Shown here: piece by piece, positions 54,893 to 63,744 of the stretch
Layout of the letters: every line of letters starts with the position of its first letter
How positions within the stretch are numbered: position 1 is the stretch's first letter
Assembly: GCF_009834345.1 (NCBI RefSeq)
Contig: NZ_CP035042.1
Coordinates: 4,402,001-4,466,000 of the forward strand
Source of the DNA: Billgrantia tianxiuensis
GTDB taxonomy: Bacteria; Pseudomonadota; Gammaproteobacteria; Pseudomonadales; Halomonadaceae
Length of the DNA: 64,000 nucleotides
Reading direction: 5' to 3'
Made by a program: the position numbers and the translations under genes
The notes under the pieces: generated by a model
The model's database searches: none
What the model was told of the DNA's origin: nothing
The model's input: the letters and a program-made list of their open reading frames with translations, nothing else

Positions 54893-56128
54893 ATGCATGA
54901 CAGCATCGAATCTTCGACCACGTTGGCTCGCTGCCATTCCCGCAACGCCCGCCACCTGGCCGGCATCGCCCTGGCCATGCTCCTGCCGCTCGCCTGCGCC
55001 TCGGCAGTGGCCTGGGATGGGCTGGTGGAAAAGCAGGTCTTCGAAATGGACGCCTACACTACCGTCAGCGGCGAGACCATTGCCCCGCTCCGTGTCGGCT
55101 GGGAGGCCTACGGCACGCTCAACGAGGAGAAGGACAACGTCATCCTGATCACCCACTTCTTCTCCGGTACCAGCCATGCCGCCGGCCGTTACGCCGAGGA
55201 CGACGAAGCGCCCGGCTACTGGGATGCCATCATCGGTCCCGGCAAGCCGCTGGATACCGATGAGTACTATGTCATCGCCTCGGATACGCTGGTCAACCTC
55301 AACGCTCATGCCCCCAACGTGACCACCACCGGCCCGGCTACCACCAATCCCGACACCGGCGAGCCCTGGGGAACGGACTTTCCCCTGGTCACCATCCGCG
55401 ATTTCGTGGAAGTTCAGAAAGCCCTGCTCGAGAGCCAGGGTATCGAACGGCTGCACGCCGTGATGGGCGCCTCGATGGGCGCACTACAGGCCTACGAATG
55501 GGCCAGCGCCTATCCCGAGCAGGTCGAACGACTGATCCCGGTGATCGGCGGCGGTGTTGCCGACCCCTGGCTGCTCGCCACCCTCAGCGCCTGGGCCGCC
55601 CCCATCCGCCTGGACGCCAACTGGAACGGGGGCGACTACTATGATGGCGAGCCACCGTTGGACGGCCTGCGCGAGTCGCTCAAGCTCGTTACCCTCAACG
55701 CCAACCACTGGCAGTGGGCCAACGAAACCTTCGATCGCAGCTGGGCCGACAAGGACGCCGACCCGACCCGCGAACTCGAGGCGCGCTATGCCATCGAGCA
55801 GACCTTGGACGGTATCGCCGCCTCCCGCGCCGAACTGGCCGATGCCAACCACCTGCTCTACCTGGTCAAGGCCAACCAGGCGTTCCTCACCGGGCATGGC
55901 GAAAGCCTCGAGGAGGGCCTGGCTCGCATCGAGGCACCCACCCTGATTCTCTACAGCGAGAGCGACCTGGTCTTTGCCCCGGAAGGCGTGCGCCAGACCG
56001 CCGAGCTGATCGAAGCCGGTGGCACCGAGGTGGAGACCGTAACGCTCGAGGGCAAGCGCGGCCACCTGGACGGTGTGGTTGCCATCGACCAGGCCGGCGA
56101 ACGCATCCGCGACTTCCTCGCTGAGTGA
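54893..56128 (+). CDS. Exported alpha/beta hydrolase of the MetX (homoserine acyltransferase) family
   Basis: The 411-residue product has a long N-terminus with a signal peptide (hydrophobic 22-34, LACASAVAW at the end). The catalytic triad is complete: nucleophile S194 in GASMGALQ, D358 in YSESDLVF and H391 in GKRGHLDG. Family features such as NVILITHFFSGTSHAAG and HAVMGASMGA are present. Cytoplasmic MetX lacks a signal peptide, so this protein probably acts outside the cytoplasm and not in methionine synthesis. It is divergent from the protease gene. The substrate is unknown. Confidence 0.8.
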   Translation: MHDSIESSTTLARCHSRNARHLAGIALAMLLPLACASAVAWDGLVEKQVFEMDAYTTVSGETIAPLRVGWEAYGTLNEEKDNVILITHFFSGTSHAAGRYAEDDEAPGYWDAIIGPGKPLDTDEYYVIASDTLVNLNAHAPNVTTTGPATTNPDTGEPWGTDFPLVTIRDFVEVQKALLESQGIERLHAVMGASMGALQAYEWASAYPEQVERLIPVIGGGVADPWLLATLSAWAAPIRLDANWNGGDYYDGEPPLDGLRESLKLVTLNANHWQWANETFDRSWADKDADPTRELEARYAIEQTLDGIAASRAELADANHLLYLVKANQAFLTGHGESLEEGLARIEAPTLILYSESDLVFAPEGVRQTAELIEAGGTEVETVTLEGKRGHLDGVVAIDQAGERIRDFLAE

Positions 56129-56169
56129 GGCGCCCGCTCCCTGACGCGTCAGCCCGCCAGGGAGCGCAC
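56117..56169. repeat. 53 bp direct repeat, copy 1
   Basis: Identical over 53 bp to 57028-57080 and similar for about 45 bp more. Copy 1 covers the last codons of the MetX-like gene and a hairpin cgctccctg/cagggagcg. It then continues into a decayed likeness of the 3' end of tauE (to about 56214), with indels that break the reading frame. Confidence 0.9.
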
Positions 56170-56278
56170 GTAGATCCCCATGGCCTAGCAGGCCGCTGAG
56201 AAAGACCCGCCTGGCTGGCGAGCATTCCTTCAGCTCTCCCCTTCCCCTCGGTGCGCCGAGGGGCTGTTGCCCGGCGTC

Positions 56279-56970
56279 TCAGGACGCGGCATTGCCCAGC
56301 GCCTCTTGGGCCAACTTGTCGATCTCGCCCGTAATCCCGGACAACTCGGTCGCAATCACCGCGAACGCTCGGCCGGCCTGACCGGCACTCGAGGCGACGA
56401 TCTGCGCATTGAAGGAGACGATACGCGCCTGGCGCGCAATGGAGGTGATAGTGCCGAGCAGCTCACGCGCCTGGCACCGTAGAACTATGGAATGGCGCTG
56501 AGAGAGTTCCTCGTAAACCTGGGTCAGTTGGTTGAGCACCGCAAGCAGCGGCGTGGTCGAGCGAATCAGCTCATCGAGCCAGATCTGCACGTCACCGCCA
56601 GCTTCGAGAGCGTTCAGCACGCGCTCGGCCAGAGCCAAGAACTCAGCGATGATGCGATCGCCATCCAAGGCGCCGAAATAGGCATCGTGCAACTCCTCGC
56701 AGAAGACACCGGGATGTCCATTCTTGCCTTCGATAAGGGCAAGATGCGCGTCGCGGAACAATTTTAGTGCATCGCGCGCCGTATCCAGCGCTCCCGGATG
56801 CCCCTGGGCGGCCAGCACGGCATAGAGAACTAGACGCTGGGAAGTGAAACGCCGGCGCCCCGATAGGTTGATCAATCCGGCGAATACCTCCCCGAGAGGT
56901 CGGTCTGCATCGGTCGGGCGAGCGGTTCGCGGGGAGCGTCTAAACGCGGGGCAGTAATGTCATGTGGCAT
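56279..56970 (-). CDS. Small PilJ/MCP-like protein (one-base deletion near the 5' end)
   Basis: As written the frame starts inside the protein at 56875 (MINLSGRRRFTSQRLVLYAV). An upstream ATG (complement of 56968-56970) with AGGAGA 6 nt before it reads MPHDITAPRLDAPREPLARP; one added base near 56895-56903 joins it to LGEVFAGLINLSGRRRFTSQ. INLSGRRRFTSQR matches the PilJ/nitrate-sensor N-terminal motif, and the end ARIVSFNAQIVASSAGQAGR with FAVIATELSGITGEIDKLA resembles one arm of a chemoreceptor signalling hairpin. It has about 230 residues and no membrane segment. It lies alone between direct repeats. Confidence 0.65.
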
Positions 56971-57027
56971 CGACTTCTCCTGGCTGGCTATCCATCACGA
57001 TACCGAGTACAAGCGAAATCTGTGCCA

Positions 57028-57080
57028 CTCGCTGAGTGAGGCGCCCGCTCCCTGACGCGTCAGCCCGCCAGGGAGCGCAC
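57028..57080. repeat. 53 bp direct repeat, copy 2
   Basis: Identical to 56117-56169. Copy 2 begins with the last codons of the MetX-like gene, out of context, then contains the intact tauE 3' end. Each copy is therefore functional for only one of the two genes, showing that 911 bp was added at this junction. Confidence 0.9.
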
Positions 57081-57808
57081 CAGTAGATAGACACCCATGG
57101 CCAGCAGGCCGCTGAGGAATACCCGCCGAAAGGTGGTCTCCGAAAGCCGTTGACGCAGCCGCTGGCCGAGCTGCATGCCCACGATGGCCGGCACCACCGC
57201 CCCCAGTGAGAGCGCCCCCAGCTCCATGCTGAGCAGGCGCTGTTCGCCCATGGAGAGGCCCAGCGCCGTGGTGGTCACGACGAACAGTACCCCATGGCCT
57301 GGATCAGCATGTCCCGCGGCAACCCGAGGGACTGCAGGTAGGCTACGCCGGGAAATACCGAAGAGCCGGTCATGCCGGTCAGCAGTCCAGTCAAGGCACC
57401 ATTGACCGGCGCGGCGTAGCGGCCGCGGCTGACCAGCGCAGCAAGGCCAAGGTTGAACAACCCGGCGAGGGCATAGAAGGCAAGCAGTACACCCAGCAGG
57501 CCGGAAAGCCAGCGCACGTCGACCCTGGCCAGGATGCCGACCCCCAGCCACACGGTCACCACCGAGGCCACCAGGAAGGGCCACAGCCGGCGCAGGATCT
57601 GGCGCAGGTAACCGCCGACCAGCGCCTGCCACACATTGGTGACGATGGTAGGCACCAATAGCAGCGCCATGGCCGACGGTAGCCCCACCGTAGCCGCGAG
57701 CAGGGCCAGCGAGACCGTGGGCATGCCCATGCCGATCACGCCCTTGACCAGGCCGGCGACGACGAAGGTCGCCGCTACCAGCACCAGCAGCAAGGGGTCC
57801 AGGCTCAT
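57060..57808 (-). CDS. TauE/SafE-family permease (one-base deletion)
   Basis: A probable anion (sulfite, sulfoacetate or similar) exporter with about eight membrane helices. The start (ATG complementary to 57806-57808, MSLDPLLLVLVAATFVVAGL) overlaps the upstream MFS gene as ATGA. The first TauE repeat has GLVKGVIGMGMPTVSLALLA and the second GALTGLLTGMTGSSVFPGVA. The frame breaks after LIQAMG at the C run 57290-57293; one more C restores VLFVVTTTALGLSMG and a normal end VRSLAG. The corrected length is 249 residues. A sequence error is likely. The substrate is not identifiable. Confidence 0.82.
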
Positions 57809-59190
57809 CGCTCGGCGCCTCCCACCGCGGCTTGACCGTTGCGTGCCTCCCACTCGGCGGCGGCCAGCTCTCCCCGGGGCTGGTTAACCGCCAGACAGAT
57901 CACGATAGCGACGATGAACAGGGCGGCACACAGCAGGATCGAGGCCTGCAGCCCCACCACCGACTGCAGCAGCCCCAGGCCGATGATGCCAATGACGCCG
58001 GCCAGCTTGTTGGCCAGGCCCCAGAAACCGAAGAACTCGGCGGCCTTGCGTGTGGGCGAGAACAGCCCCACCAGGGCGCGGCTGGCCGATTGGCTGGAGC
58101 CCAGCGAGAGCCCCGCCAGACAGCCCACGAACAGGAACAGGTGCTGCGCTTCCCAGTCCAATCCCAGGCTGGCATTGAGGAAGGCGGTGACCTCCGGCGT
58201 GGCCCAGATGGCCAGTATCGCCGCCACCCACAGCATCAGAGTCAACTGATAGGTGAACTTGGTGCCAATGCGATCCTGCAGGAAACCGAAGCCAAGCGCG
58301 CCCGCCGCCGCGGTGATCTGCACGATGATGAACATGACATTGCGCACCGCTTCGTCCCAGCCGATCACCTGGGCACCGTAGATGAAGGCGAAAGCGATGA
58401 TGATGTAGACCCCGGCCATGGAGAACAGCAGCGACACCAGGAAGATGCCCAGGTCGCGGAAGTGCCGCAGCTCGTGCAGGGTAGTGGAAACACGCTCCCA
58501 GGCGATCTCGCGATAGGTTTTGGCATGCGGCTGTGGGTCGCCGCGCTCCTTGAGCCACACGAAGGTGGGAATCGCGGTGACCAGGAAGAAGGCTGCCGCG
58601 AAGGGCCCCACCCAGCGAATGCGCTCGAAATTCTCGGCCGTGGCCTCACCCAGCGCCACCAGGGTGAACCCGGCGGCGAACAGGCCTCCCACGTAGCCCA
58701 ACGCCCAGCCGAAGCCGGAGATCTTGCCGAGGTCCTGGGGAGGACCGAGATCGGGCAAAAAGGCCGCGATGAAGGACTCGCCCATGGAATAGGCGTAATT
58801 GGACACCACGATCAGCAGCAGCCCGAGCAAGACATAGCCGGGGGCGACGAAATAGAGCAGCGCCGTGGCCACCACCGTAACGACGTAGCTGGCGAACAGA
58901 AAGCGCTTCTTGGCGGCCCGGTAGTCCATCACCGCGCCACACAGCGGGCCGGTGATCACCACCATGAGATAGCTGACGGCCAAGGCCAGGCTCCACAGCA
59001 GGTTGGCCAGGCGGAAGCCGTCGCCATGATCGCCGACGATCACGGTGGTGAACAGTTCGCCGAAGACCACGGTGATGATCAGCAGCGTATAGGCCTGATT
59101 GGCGAAATCGAACATCGCCCAGCCGAAGATCTCCCGCTTCGACGCCCGCTGCCGGGGTGACGTACCGCCAACGGCCGGTATCGCGCTCAT
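57805..59190 (-). CDS. MFS transporter of the UMF1 (Atg22-like) family
   Basis: The 461-residue product has about 12 membrane helices and the family's early motif GWAMFDFANQAYTLLIITVV (24-43). The loop MDYRAAKKRFLF is the MFS motif A equivalent, and LVGLFSPTRKAAEFFGFWGL is a conserved Atg22-like stretch. Yeast Atg22 exports amino acids from the vacuole, but bacterial UMF1 substrates are not established. It overlaps tauE by 4 bp, so the two permeases are co-translated. Confidence 0.88.
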   Translation of the reverse strand: MSAIPAVGGTSPRQRASKREIFGWAMFDFANQAYTLLIITVVFGELFTTVIVGDHGDGFRLANLLWSLALAVSYLMVVITGPLCGAVMDYRAAKKRFLFASYVVTVVATALLYFVAPGYVLLGLLLIVVSNYAYSMGESFIAAFLPDLGPPQDLGKISGFGWALGYVGGLFAAGFTLVALGEATAENFERIRWVGPFAAAFFLVTAIPTFVWLKERGDPQPHAKTYREIAWERVSTTLHELRHFRDLGIFLVSLLFSMAGVYIIIAFAFIYGAQVIGWDEAVRNVMFIIVQITAAAGALGFGFLQDRIGTKFTYQLTLMLWVAAILAIWATPEVTAFLNASLGLDWEAQHLFLFVGCLAGLSLGSSQSASRALVGLFSPTRKAAEFFGFWGLANKLAGVIGIIGLGLLQSVVGLQASILLCAALFIVAIVICLAVNQPRGELAAAEWEARNGQAAVGGAER

Positions 59191-59316
59191 CTGTGCCTGC
59201 CCTCCTTGCCCTGCCCCTGATGGAAAGCGCCTAGCCTACCAGCTTATCGGGGTGAACATGACGCCACAGCTGCTTTCACTACACTGAGAGCGACATTTCG
59301 AAACCGGAGGCAAGCA

Positions 59317-60446
59317 ATGGAACGCTTGATGGGATTCCCCCTGGTGCTGGCAGCACTCGCCACGACGGCACATGCGGAGGAGATGTCGCTGAGTACCGCG
59401 CACTACGAGCTCAACCTGGTCCCGGTAGCGGAGAATCTCGAAAGCCCCTGGGGCATGGCCGTGCTGCCCGGCGAGCTGTTCGTGATTAGTGAGCGTACGG
59501 GGCAAATCCAGACCTTCTACAACGGCGAACGCCAGGAGATCGAAGGCCTGCCCGGCATTCACGTCGAAGGGCAGGGCGGTCTGCTCGATATCGCCGCTTC
59601 GCCCGACTATCCCGATACCGGATGGCTCTATTTCACTTACTCGAGCGGTGACGAGGACTCCACCGCAACGGCCCTGGCCCGCGGACGCCTGGCCGGAGAC
59701 CGCCTGGTGGACGTGGAGGAACTGTTCGAACAGAACCGGCGCTCCGAACCAGGCTCCAATGCCGGCTCACGCCTGGCCTGGATGGGCGACGACACCTTGC
59801 TGATGTCCGTCGGCGATCGCAACTCTCCCGAACGTGCCCAGGATACACAGGACCATGCCGGTTCCATTCTGCGGCTCGACCCGCAGGGCCTGGCGCCGGA
59901 GAACAATCCGTTGCTGGAAGAAGCCGGCTACCTGCCTGAACTCTATTCCTGGGGCATCGCCACGTGCTCGGCCTGGCAGTGGATGAGACGCGCAACAACG
60001 TCTGGGCCGTAGAAGCCCGCGGCAACGGCCATGATGAACTCATTCGACTCCACCGAGGAGAGAATCATGGCTGGCCGGAAGCTTCCAACGGCGGGCAGGG
60101 CAACGGTTCGGACATTCTGGAAGCCGTCGCCAGCAGCGAGCTGTTTACCGAAGAGGAAGTCATCGAGCCTGCTTATCGCTTTCCCGAGGACGTTGCGCCG
60201 TCAGGTCTGGCGGTGGTCAATGGCGAGCATTACCCCGATTGGCAAGGCAACCTGCTCGTCGGTGGGCTGGAGAGCGAGCAGCTCTATCGCTTCGAGGTGA
60301 ACGGAAGCGACATTAGCGACATGGAAGAACTGCTCGACGAGACACAAGGTCCAGTGCGTGAGGTGCGTCAAGGGCCGGATGGCTACCTCTACGTCCTCAT
60401 CGGTGACGAAAGCGGCACCCTCTATCGGCTCGAACCGGAGGAGTAG
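59317..60446 (+). CDS. PQQ-dependent aldose sugar dehydrogenase-like protein (one-base deletion)
   Basis: The family oxidises aldoses in the periplasm with PQQ on a six-bladed propeller (E. coli YliI type). A signal peptide (about 1-20, ending AHAEE) precedes LESPWGMAVLPGELFVISER, GQGGLLDIAASPDYPDTGWL and SVGDRNSPERAQDTQDHAGS. The frame breaks after LYSWG at 59951-59956; one more C gives HRHVLGLAVDETRNNVWAVE, the expected central motif with its His, and the end LYRLEPEE, 376 residues in all. Blade motifs ENHGWPEA and DVAPSGLAVV follow. A sequence error is likely. Whether this cell makes PQQ cannot be judged from the window. Confidence 0.82.
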
Positions 60447-60456
60447 CACTGCTGCC

Positions 60457-60483
60457 GGCCGGCCCGATCCTGCCGGGCCGGCC
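60457..60483 (+). terminator. Terminator after the sugar dehydrogenase gene
   Basis: A 10 bp stem ggccggcccg/cgggccggcc with a 7 nt loop, followed by tcttgcgt, 11 bp after the stop codon. The T run is weak. The remaining 185 bp to the next gene shows no other clear element. Confidence 0.65.
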
Positions 60484-60668
60484 TCTTGCGTGAGGAGCAG
60501 GGTTCTTCACTTCTCACGCAGCCCGGGGCATTATCGTGGTTAACCTGGGTTAACCGGCTTCACGCCCCTAAGGCCGTTTTCGCCGGCACCAGGCGGCGCA
60601 GGTGGCTGGAAGCGTGATCGATCCAGCGAAGCGCAATCAAAAGAACAAGCAAGCAGGGTGCTGGTCGC

Positions 60669-62027
60669 ATGAAGAAATGGTTAATGTCGATGCTGGCTCT
60701 GCTGTCGCTCCCGGCGGTCGCAAGCCTGGAAGGGCTGACCTTCATCACCGAAGAGTACCCTCCCTACAACTACCGGCAGGACGACCGGCTCGAAGGCATT
60801 TCAGTCGAGCTTCTCGAACGCATATTCCGCGAAACCGATACTGCGCGCTCCCGCGAGGACATACTCTACTACCCTTGGGCACGCGGCTATGACACGGCGC
60901 TCTCCGAACCGGGTACGGTGCTATTCTCCACCACCCGTACCGAGCAGCGCGAACCGCTGTTCCAATGGGTGGGTCCCATTGCCACCGACAGGGTCACGCT
61001 GATCGCCCGCCGCGACAGCGACATACGCTTGGACGACATCGCGGACGTGATCGCCGGAGGCTATCGCATTGCCGTGATTCGCGAAGACATCGGCGCCCAG
61101 CGGCTACAGGAAGCCGGGGTGCCAGACAGCCAGGTGCATGCCGCGATCTCCAACGTCAGCGCACTGCGTATGCTGGAACGCGGCAGGGTCGACCTGTGGG
61201 CCTACAGCGAGGATGTCGCCTTCTGGCTGATGCACGAAGAGAATCTGCCGACTACCGACTACGTTCCCGCCCTGACCATCAGCGAATCCGACCTCTACTA
61301 TGCCCTGAACCCCCGCACCGACCCCGCGCTGGTGGCGGAAATGCAGGAGGCGCTGAACCGCCTGCGTGAAGGCGGTGTGCTGAGCGAAATCCTCGGCGGC
61401 ACCATCGCCTTCAACACCGAGGAATATCCGCCCTACAACTACGAAGACGAAAACGGCAGGATCACGGGCACCTCCACCGAACTGCTGCGCGCTGCGCTCG
61501 AAGCCGCCGAGCTCGATGCCGATTTTCGCCTGCTGCCCTGGGCACGCGCCTATACCGAAGCCCAACTGCGCGAACGCCACTGCGTCTACTCGACCACCCG
61601 CACACCGGAGCGTGAGGAGCTGTTCACCTGGATTGGCCCGCTGATCTCCAGTACCTGGGCCGCCTTCGCCCTGGCAGACGCCGACATCGATGCCGATTCT
61701 CTGGAGGACTTGCAGGAGCTGCAGGTGGGTAGCTTCCGCGAGGACGCCGTTGGCCACTACGCTGCCAGCCAAGGCGTGCCCATCGTCGTGGCCAGCGCCG
61801 AACGCGAGAACATTGGACGCCTGCGCGCTGGACTGATCGATGCCTGGGTCACCGGCGAGGAGACTGCCTGGCTCCTCGCCGAGGAGGCCGGCCTGTCGCT
61901 GCGCCGGCTGTTCGCCTTCAACGAGGTCGATCTCTACCTGGCCTGTCACCCCTCGGTGCCCGACCAGTTCGTCACTCGCCTGCAAGCGGCTCTCGACCGC
62001 GCACTCGCCGAAGCGGAGGCACCCTAG
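60669..62027 (+). CDS. Periplasmic protein with two tandem solute-binding (SBP_bac_3-type) modules
   Basis: A 452-residue protein. A signal peptide (1-19, ending PAVAS) is followed by two homologous modules offset by 223 residues. Shared marks are TEEYPPYNY (27-35 and 250-258), PWARGY/PWARAY, STTRT-RE-LF-W-GP (88-103 and the equivalent). Each resembles the extracellular amino-acid-binding fold of ABC transporters, but no permease or ATPase gene is nearby. The stop TAG shares its last base with the GTG of the next gene, a diguanylate cyclase, so ligand sensing is the likelier role than uptake. Confidence 0.82.
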   Translation: MKKWLMSMLALLSLPAVASLEGLTFITEEYPPYNYRQDDRLEGISVELLERIFRETDTARSREDILYYPWARGYDTALSEPGTVLFSTTRTEQREPLFQWVGPIATDRVTLIARRDSDIRLDDIADVIAGGYRIAVIREDIGAQRLQEAGVPDSQVHAAISNVSALRMLERGRVDLWAYSEDVAFWLMHEENLPTTDYVPALTISESDLYYALNPRTDPALVAEMQEALNRLREGGVLSEILGGTIAFNTEEYPPYNYEDENGRITGTSTELLRAALEAAELDADFRLLPWARAYTEAQLRERHCVYSTTRTPEREELFTWIGPLISSTWAAFALADADIDADSLEDLQELQVGSFREDAVGHYAASQGVPIVVASAERENIGRLRAGLIDAWVTGEETAWLLAEEAGLSLRRLFAFNEVDLYLACHPSVPDQFVTRLQAALDRALAEAEAP

Positions 62028-63295
62028 TGAAGCACCCTCCTGGCATGGATCGCCAACCCCGCAGACGCAGCCTGACTGCCAAGCAGGCCGGTCTTACGCT
62101 TGCCATCGCGCTGCTGCTCAGCATCATCGCCGGCGCCATCGAACTGGCGCTCGACGCCCGCGCCATGCGCTTGGAAATCGTGCGTGACACCCAGTACCGT
62201 CTCGACCTGGTTCACGGCACCGCCGCCGAAGCCGCCTTTCAGCTCAACACCGAACTGGCGACCCAGGTCGTCGATGGCCTGTTCAACGGCGGCCGAGTCG
62301 CGAGCGTCGCCATCAGCGATGACTTCGATCGCATCATGGCCGCACGCCAACGCAGCCAGACAGCCACCACCAGTTGGGTGGCCAGCGCCCTGTTCGACGA
62401 CATCCTTCATTACCAGCAGACGCTGCTCTACCAAGCAGGCTCCGGCAACCCACCGCAGCCGGTAGGCGAACTCGAGCTGACCCTGGCACTCGACCGCCTG
62501 ACTCGCGACTTCACCGACCGCAGCCTGCTGATCTTCACGCTGGGTGTCGCCAAGGCGCTGGCCATTGCGGCCCTGCTGGCGCTGGTGTTCCACTGGTTCG
62601 TAACCCGCCCCCTGCTGAAGGTGCACGCCGCGATCGTCGAGACCGACCCACGCCAGCCCGGCCGCTGGCCGAAGCCGGCCATGGGAGGTCATGACAACGA
62701 CGAGCTGGGACACTTGGTGGAGAGCGTCGATCAACTGCTCCAGGCATTCCAACAGGGCCTCGACCAGCGCGATCAGCTCCATCAAATCTCCACCATGGAT
62801 GGTCTAACCGGTATTGCCAATCGTCGCCATTTCGACGCCTTCCTCGAGCGGGAGTGGCAGCGTGCCCACCGCAACGGCTACGCCATCTCGATCATTTTCA
62901 TCGATATCGACCACTTCAAGGAGTTCAACGACCACTATGGTCACCTCGCTGGTGACGATACGCTGAGAGCCATTGCCGAGGCTCTCACCCGCGTGGTCCA
63001 CCGCGCCTCTGACCTGGTGGCTCGCTACGGCGGCGAGGAGTTTGTCTGCGTGCTGCCCGATACCGATCTGGAGGGCGCCTTACGAGTGGCTGAGAGGGTC
63101 CACCAGGAGATCCGCGCCCTGGACATTCCCCACGCCCACTCGGCCCGCGAGGGCCGGGTTACCGCCAGCCTCGGCGTGGCCAGCGGTGTGCCCGCCAAGA
63201 ACCCGGCCGGCTGCGAGGAGCTGTTGGCCCAGGCCGACAGACAGCTCTACCGCGCCAAGCATCAGGGCCGCGACCAGGTAGCCTCGCAGACCTGA
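62027..63295 (+). CDS. Membrane diguanylate cyclase (GGDEF) with periplasmic sensor region
   Basis: The GTG at 62027 is preferred to the ATG at 62045 because GGAGG lies 7 nt upstream, inside the preceding gene. The 422-residue protein has a first membrane helix (about 20-42), a periplasmic region (43-165) with no family I recognise, a second helix (166-192), a HAMP-like linker, then a GGDEF domain: DGLTG (258-262), metal ligand D293, active site GGEEF (335-339), and the inhibitory site RASD (326-329) exactly 5 residues before it. It should make c-di-GMP with product inhibition. Coupling to the binding protein suggests that protein controls it. Confidence 0.9.
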   Translation: MKHPPGMDRQPRRRSLTAKQAGLTLAIALLLSIIAGAIELALDARAMRLEIVRDTQYRLDLVHGTAAEAAFQLNTELATQVVDGLFNGGRVASVAISDDFDRIMAARQRSQTATTSWVASALFDDILHYQQTLLYQAGSGNPPQPVGELELTLALDRLTRDFTDRSLLIFTLGVAKALAIAALLALVFHWFVTRPLLKVHAAIVETDPRQPGRWPKPAMGGHDNDELGHLVESVDQLLQAFQQGLDQRDQLHQISTMDGLTGIANRRHFDAFLEREWQRAHRNGYAISIIFIDIDHFKEFNDHYGHLAGDDTLRAIAEALTRVVHRASDLVARYGGEEFVCVLPDTDLEGALRVAERVHQEIRALDIPHAHSAREGRVTASLGVASGVPAKNPAGCEELLAQADRQLYRAKHQGRDQVASQT

Positions 63296-63384
63296 AGCGC
63301 GGAAAATGGGAACAGGCAAGTGGGAACCGGCCTGCCAGCGGGAGAATCGATAGGAGTAGACCCAGCCAGAGGCGGAGGAACCGC

Positions 63385-63735
63385 ATGAACAGACGCGATG
63401 AGTTCATCGAGCGCATGAAGGCCCAGCTCGACGAATGGAATGCCGAAATCGAGGCACTGGCGGAACGCGCACGCCAGGCCAGTGCCGAAGCTCAGGTCCG
63501 CTACCAGGACGACATCGAGCGGCTCCGGCGCCGCCGGGACGAGACATGGCGCCGGCTCGAGGAGCTGCAATATGCCAGCGAAGCGGCCTGGGATACGCTG
63601 CAGCAAGGGCTCGACGACGCCTGGGAGCTGCTGCGCAAGGCCCTGCGCGATGCCCAGCGCCGTGAGCCACCGCCGCAGGACATCAACGATCCCGACGACA
63701 CCCAGCAGCCTCGCTCACCGGGCGGCTCGCCCTAG
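63385..63735 (+). CDS. Small coiled-coil protein of unknown function
   Basis: A 116-residue, highly charged protein with GGAGG 6 nt before ATG 63385. Residues 1-93 (MNRRDEFIERMKAQLDEWNA onward) read as one long coiled coil rich in E, R, Q and A with heptad-like hydrophobic spacing. The end (94-116) is a disordered, proline- and aspartate-rich tail. No signal peptide or membrane segment is present. It is 89 bp after the diguanylate cyclase and converges on a TelA-like gene 9 bp away. Similar short coiled-coil proteins are annotated as stress-related, but I assign no function. Confidence 0.7.
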   Translation: MNRRDEFIERMKAQLDEWNAEIEALAERARQASAEAQVRYQDDIERLRRRRDETWRRLEELQYASEAAWDTLQQGLDDAWELLRKALRDAQRREPPPQDINDPDDTQQPRSPGGSP

Positions 63736-63744
63736 CCCCTCCTC

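Noticed and set aside
56279..56875. A truncated chemoreceptor pseudogene
   Set aside because: An upstream ATG with a good Shine-Dalgarno joins the frame after a one-base correction, and the protein start matches the PilJ-like motif, so an intact small gene is likelier.
56129..57059. An insertion sequence between the direct repeats
   Set aside because: No transposase, no terminal inverted repeats, and the repeats are parts of the neighbouring genes' 3' ends rather than a short target duplication.
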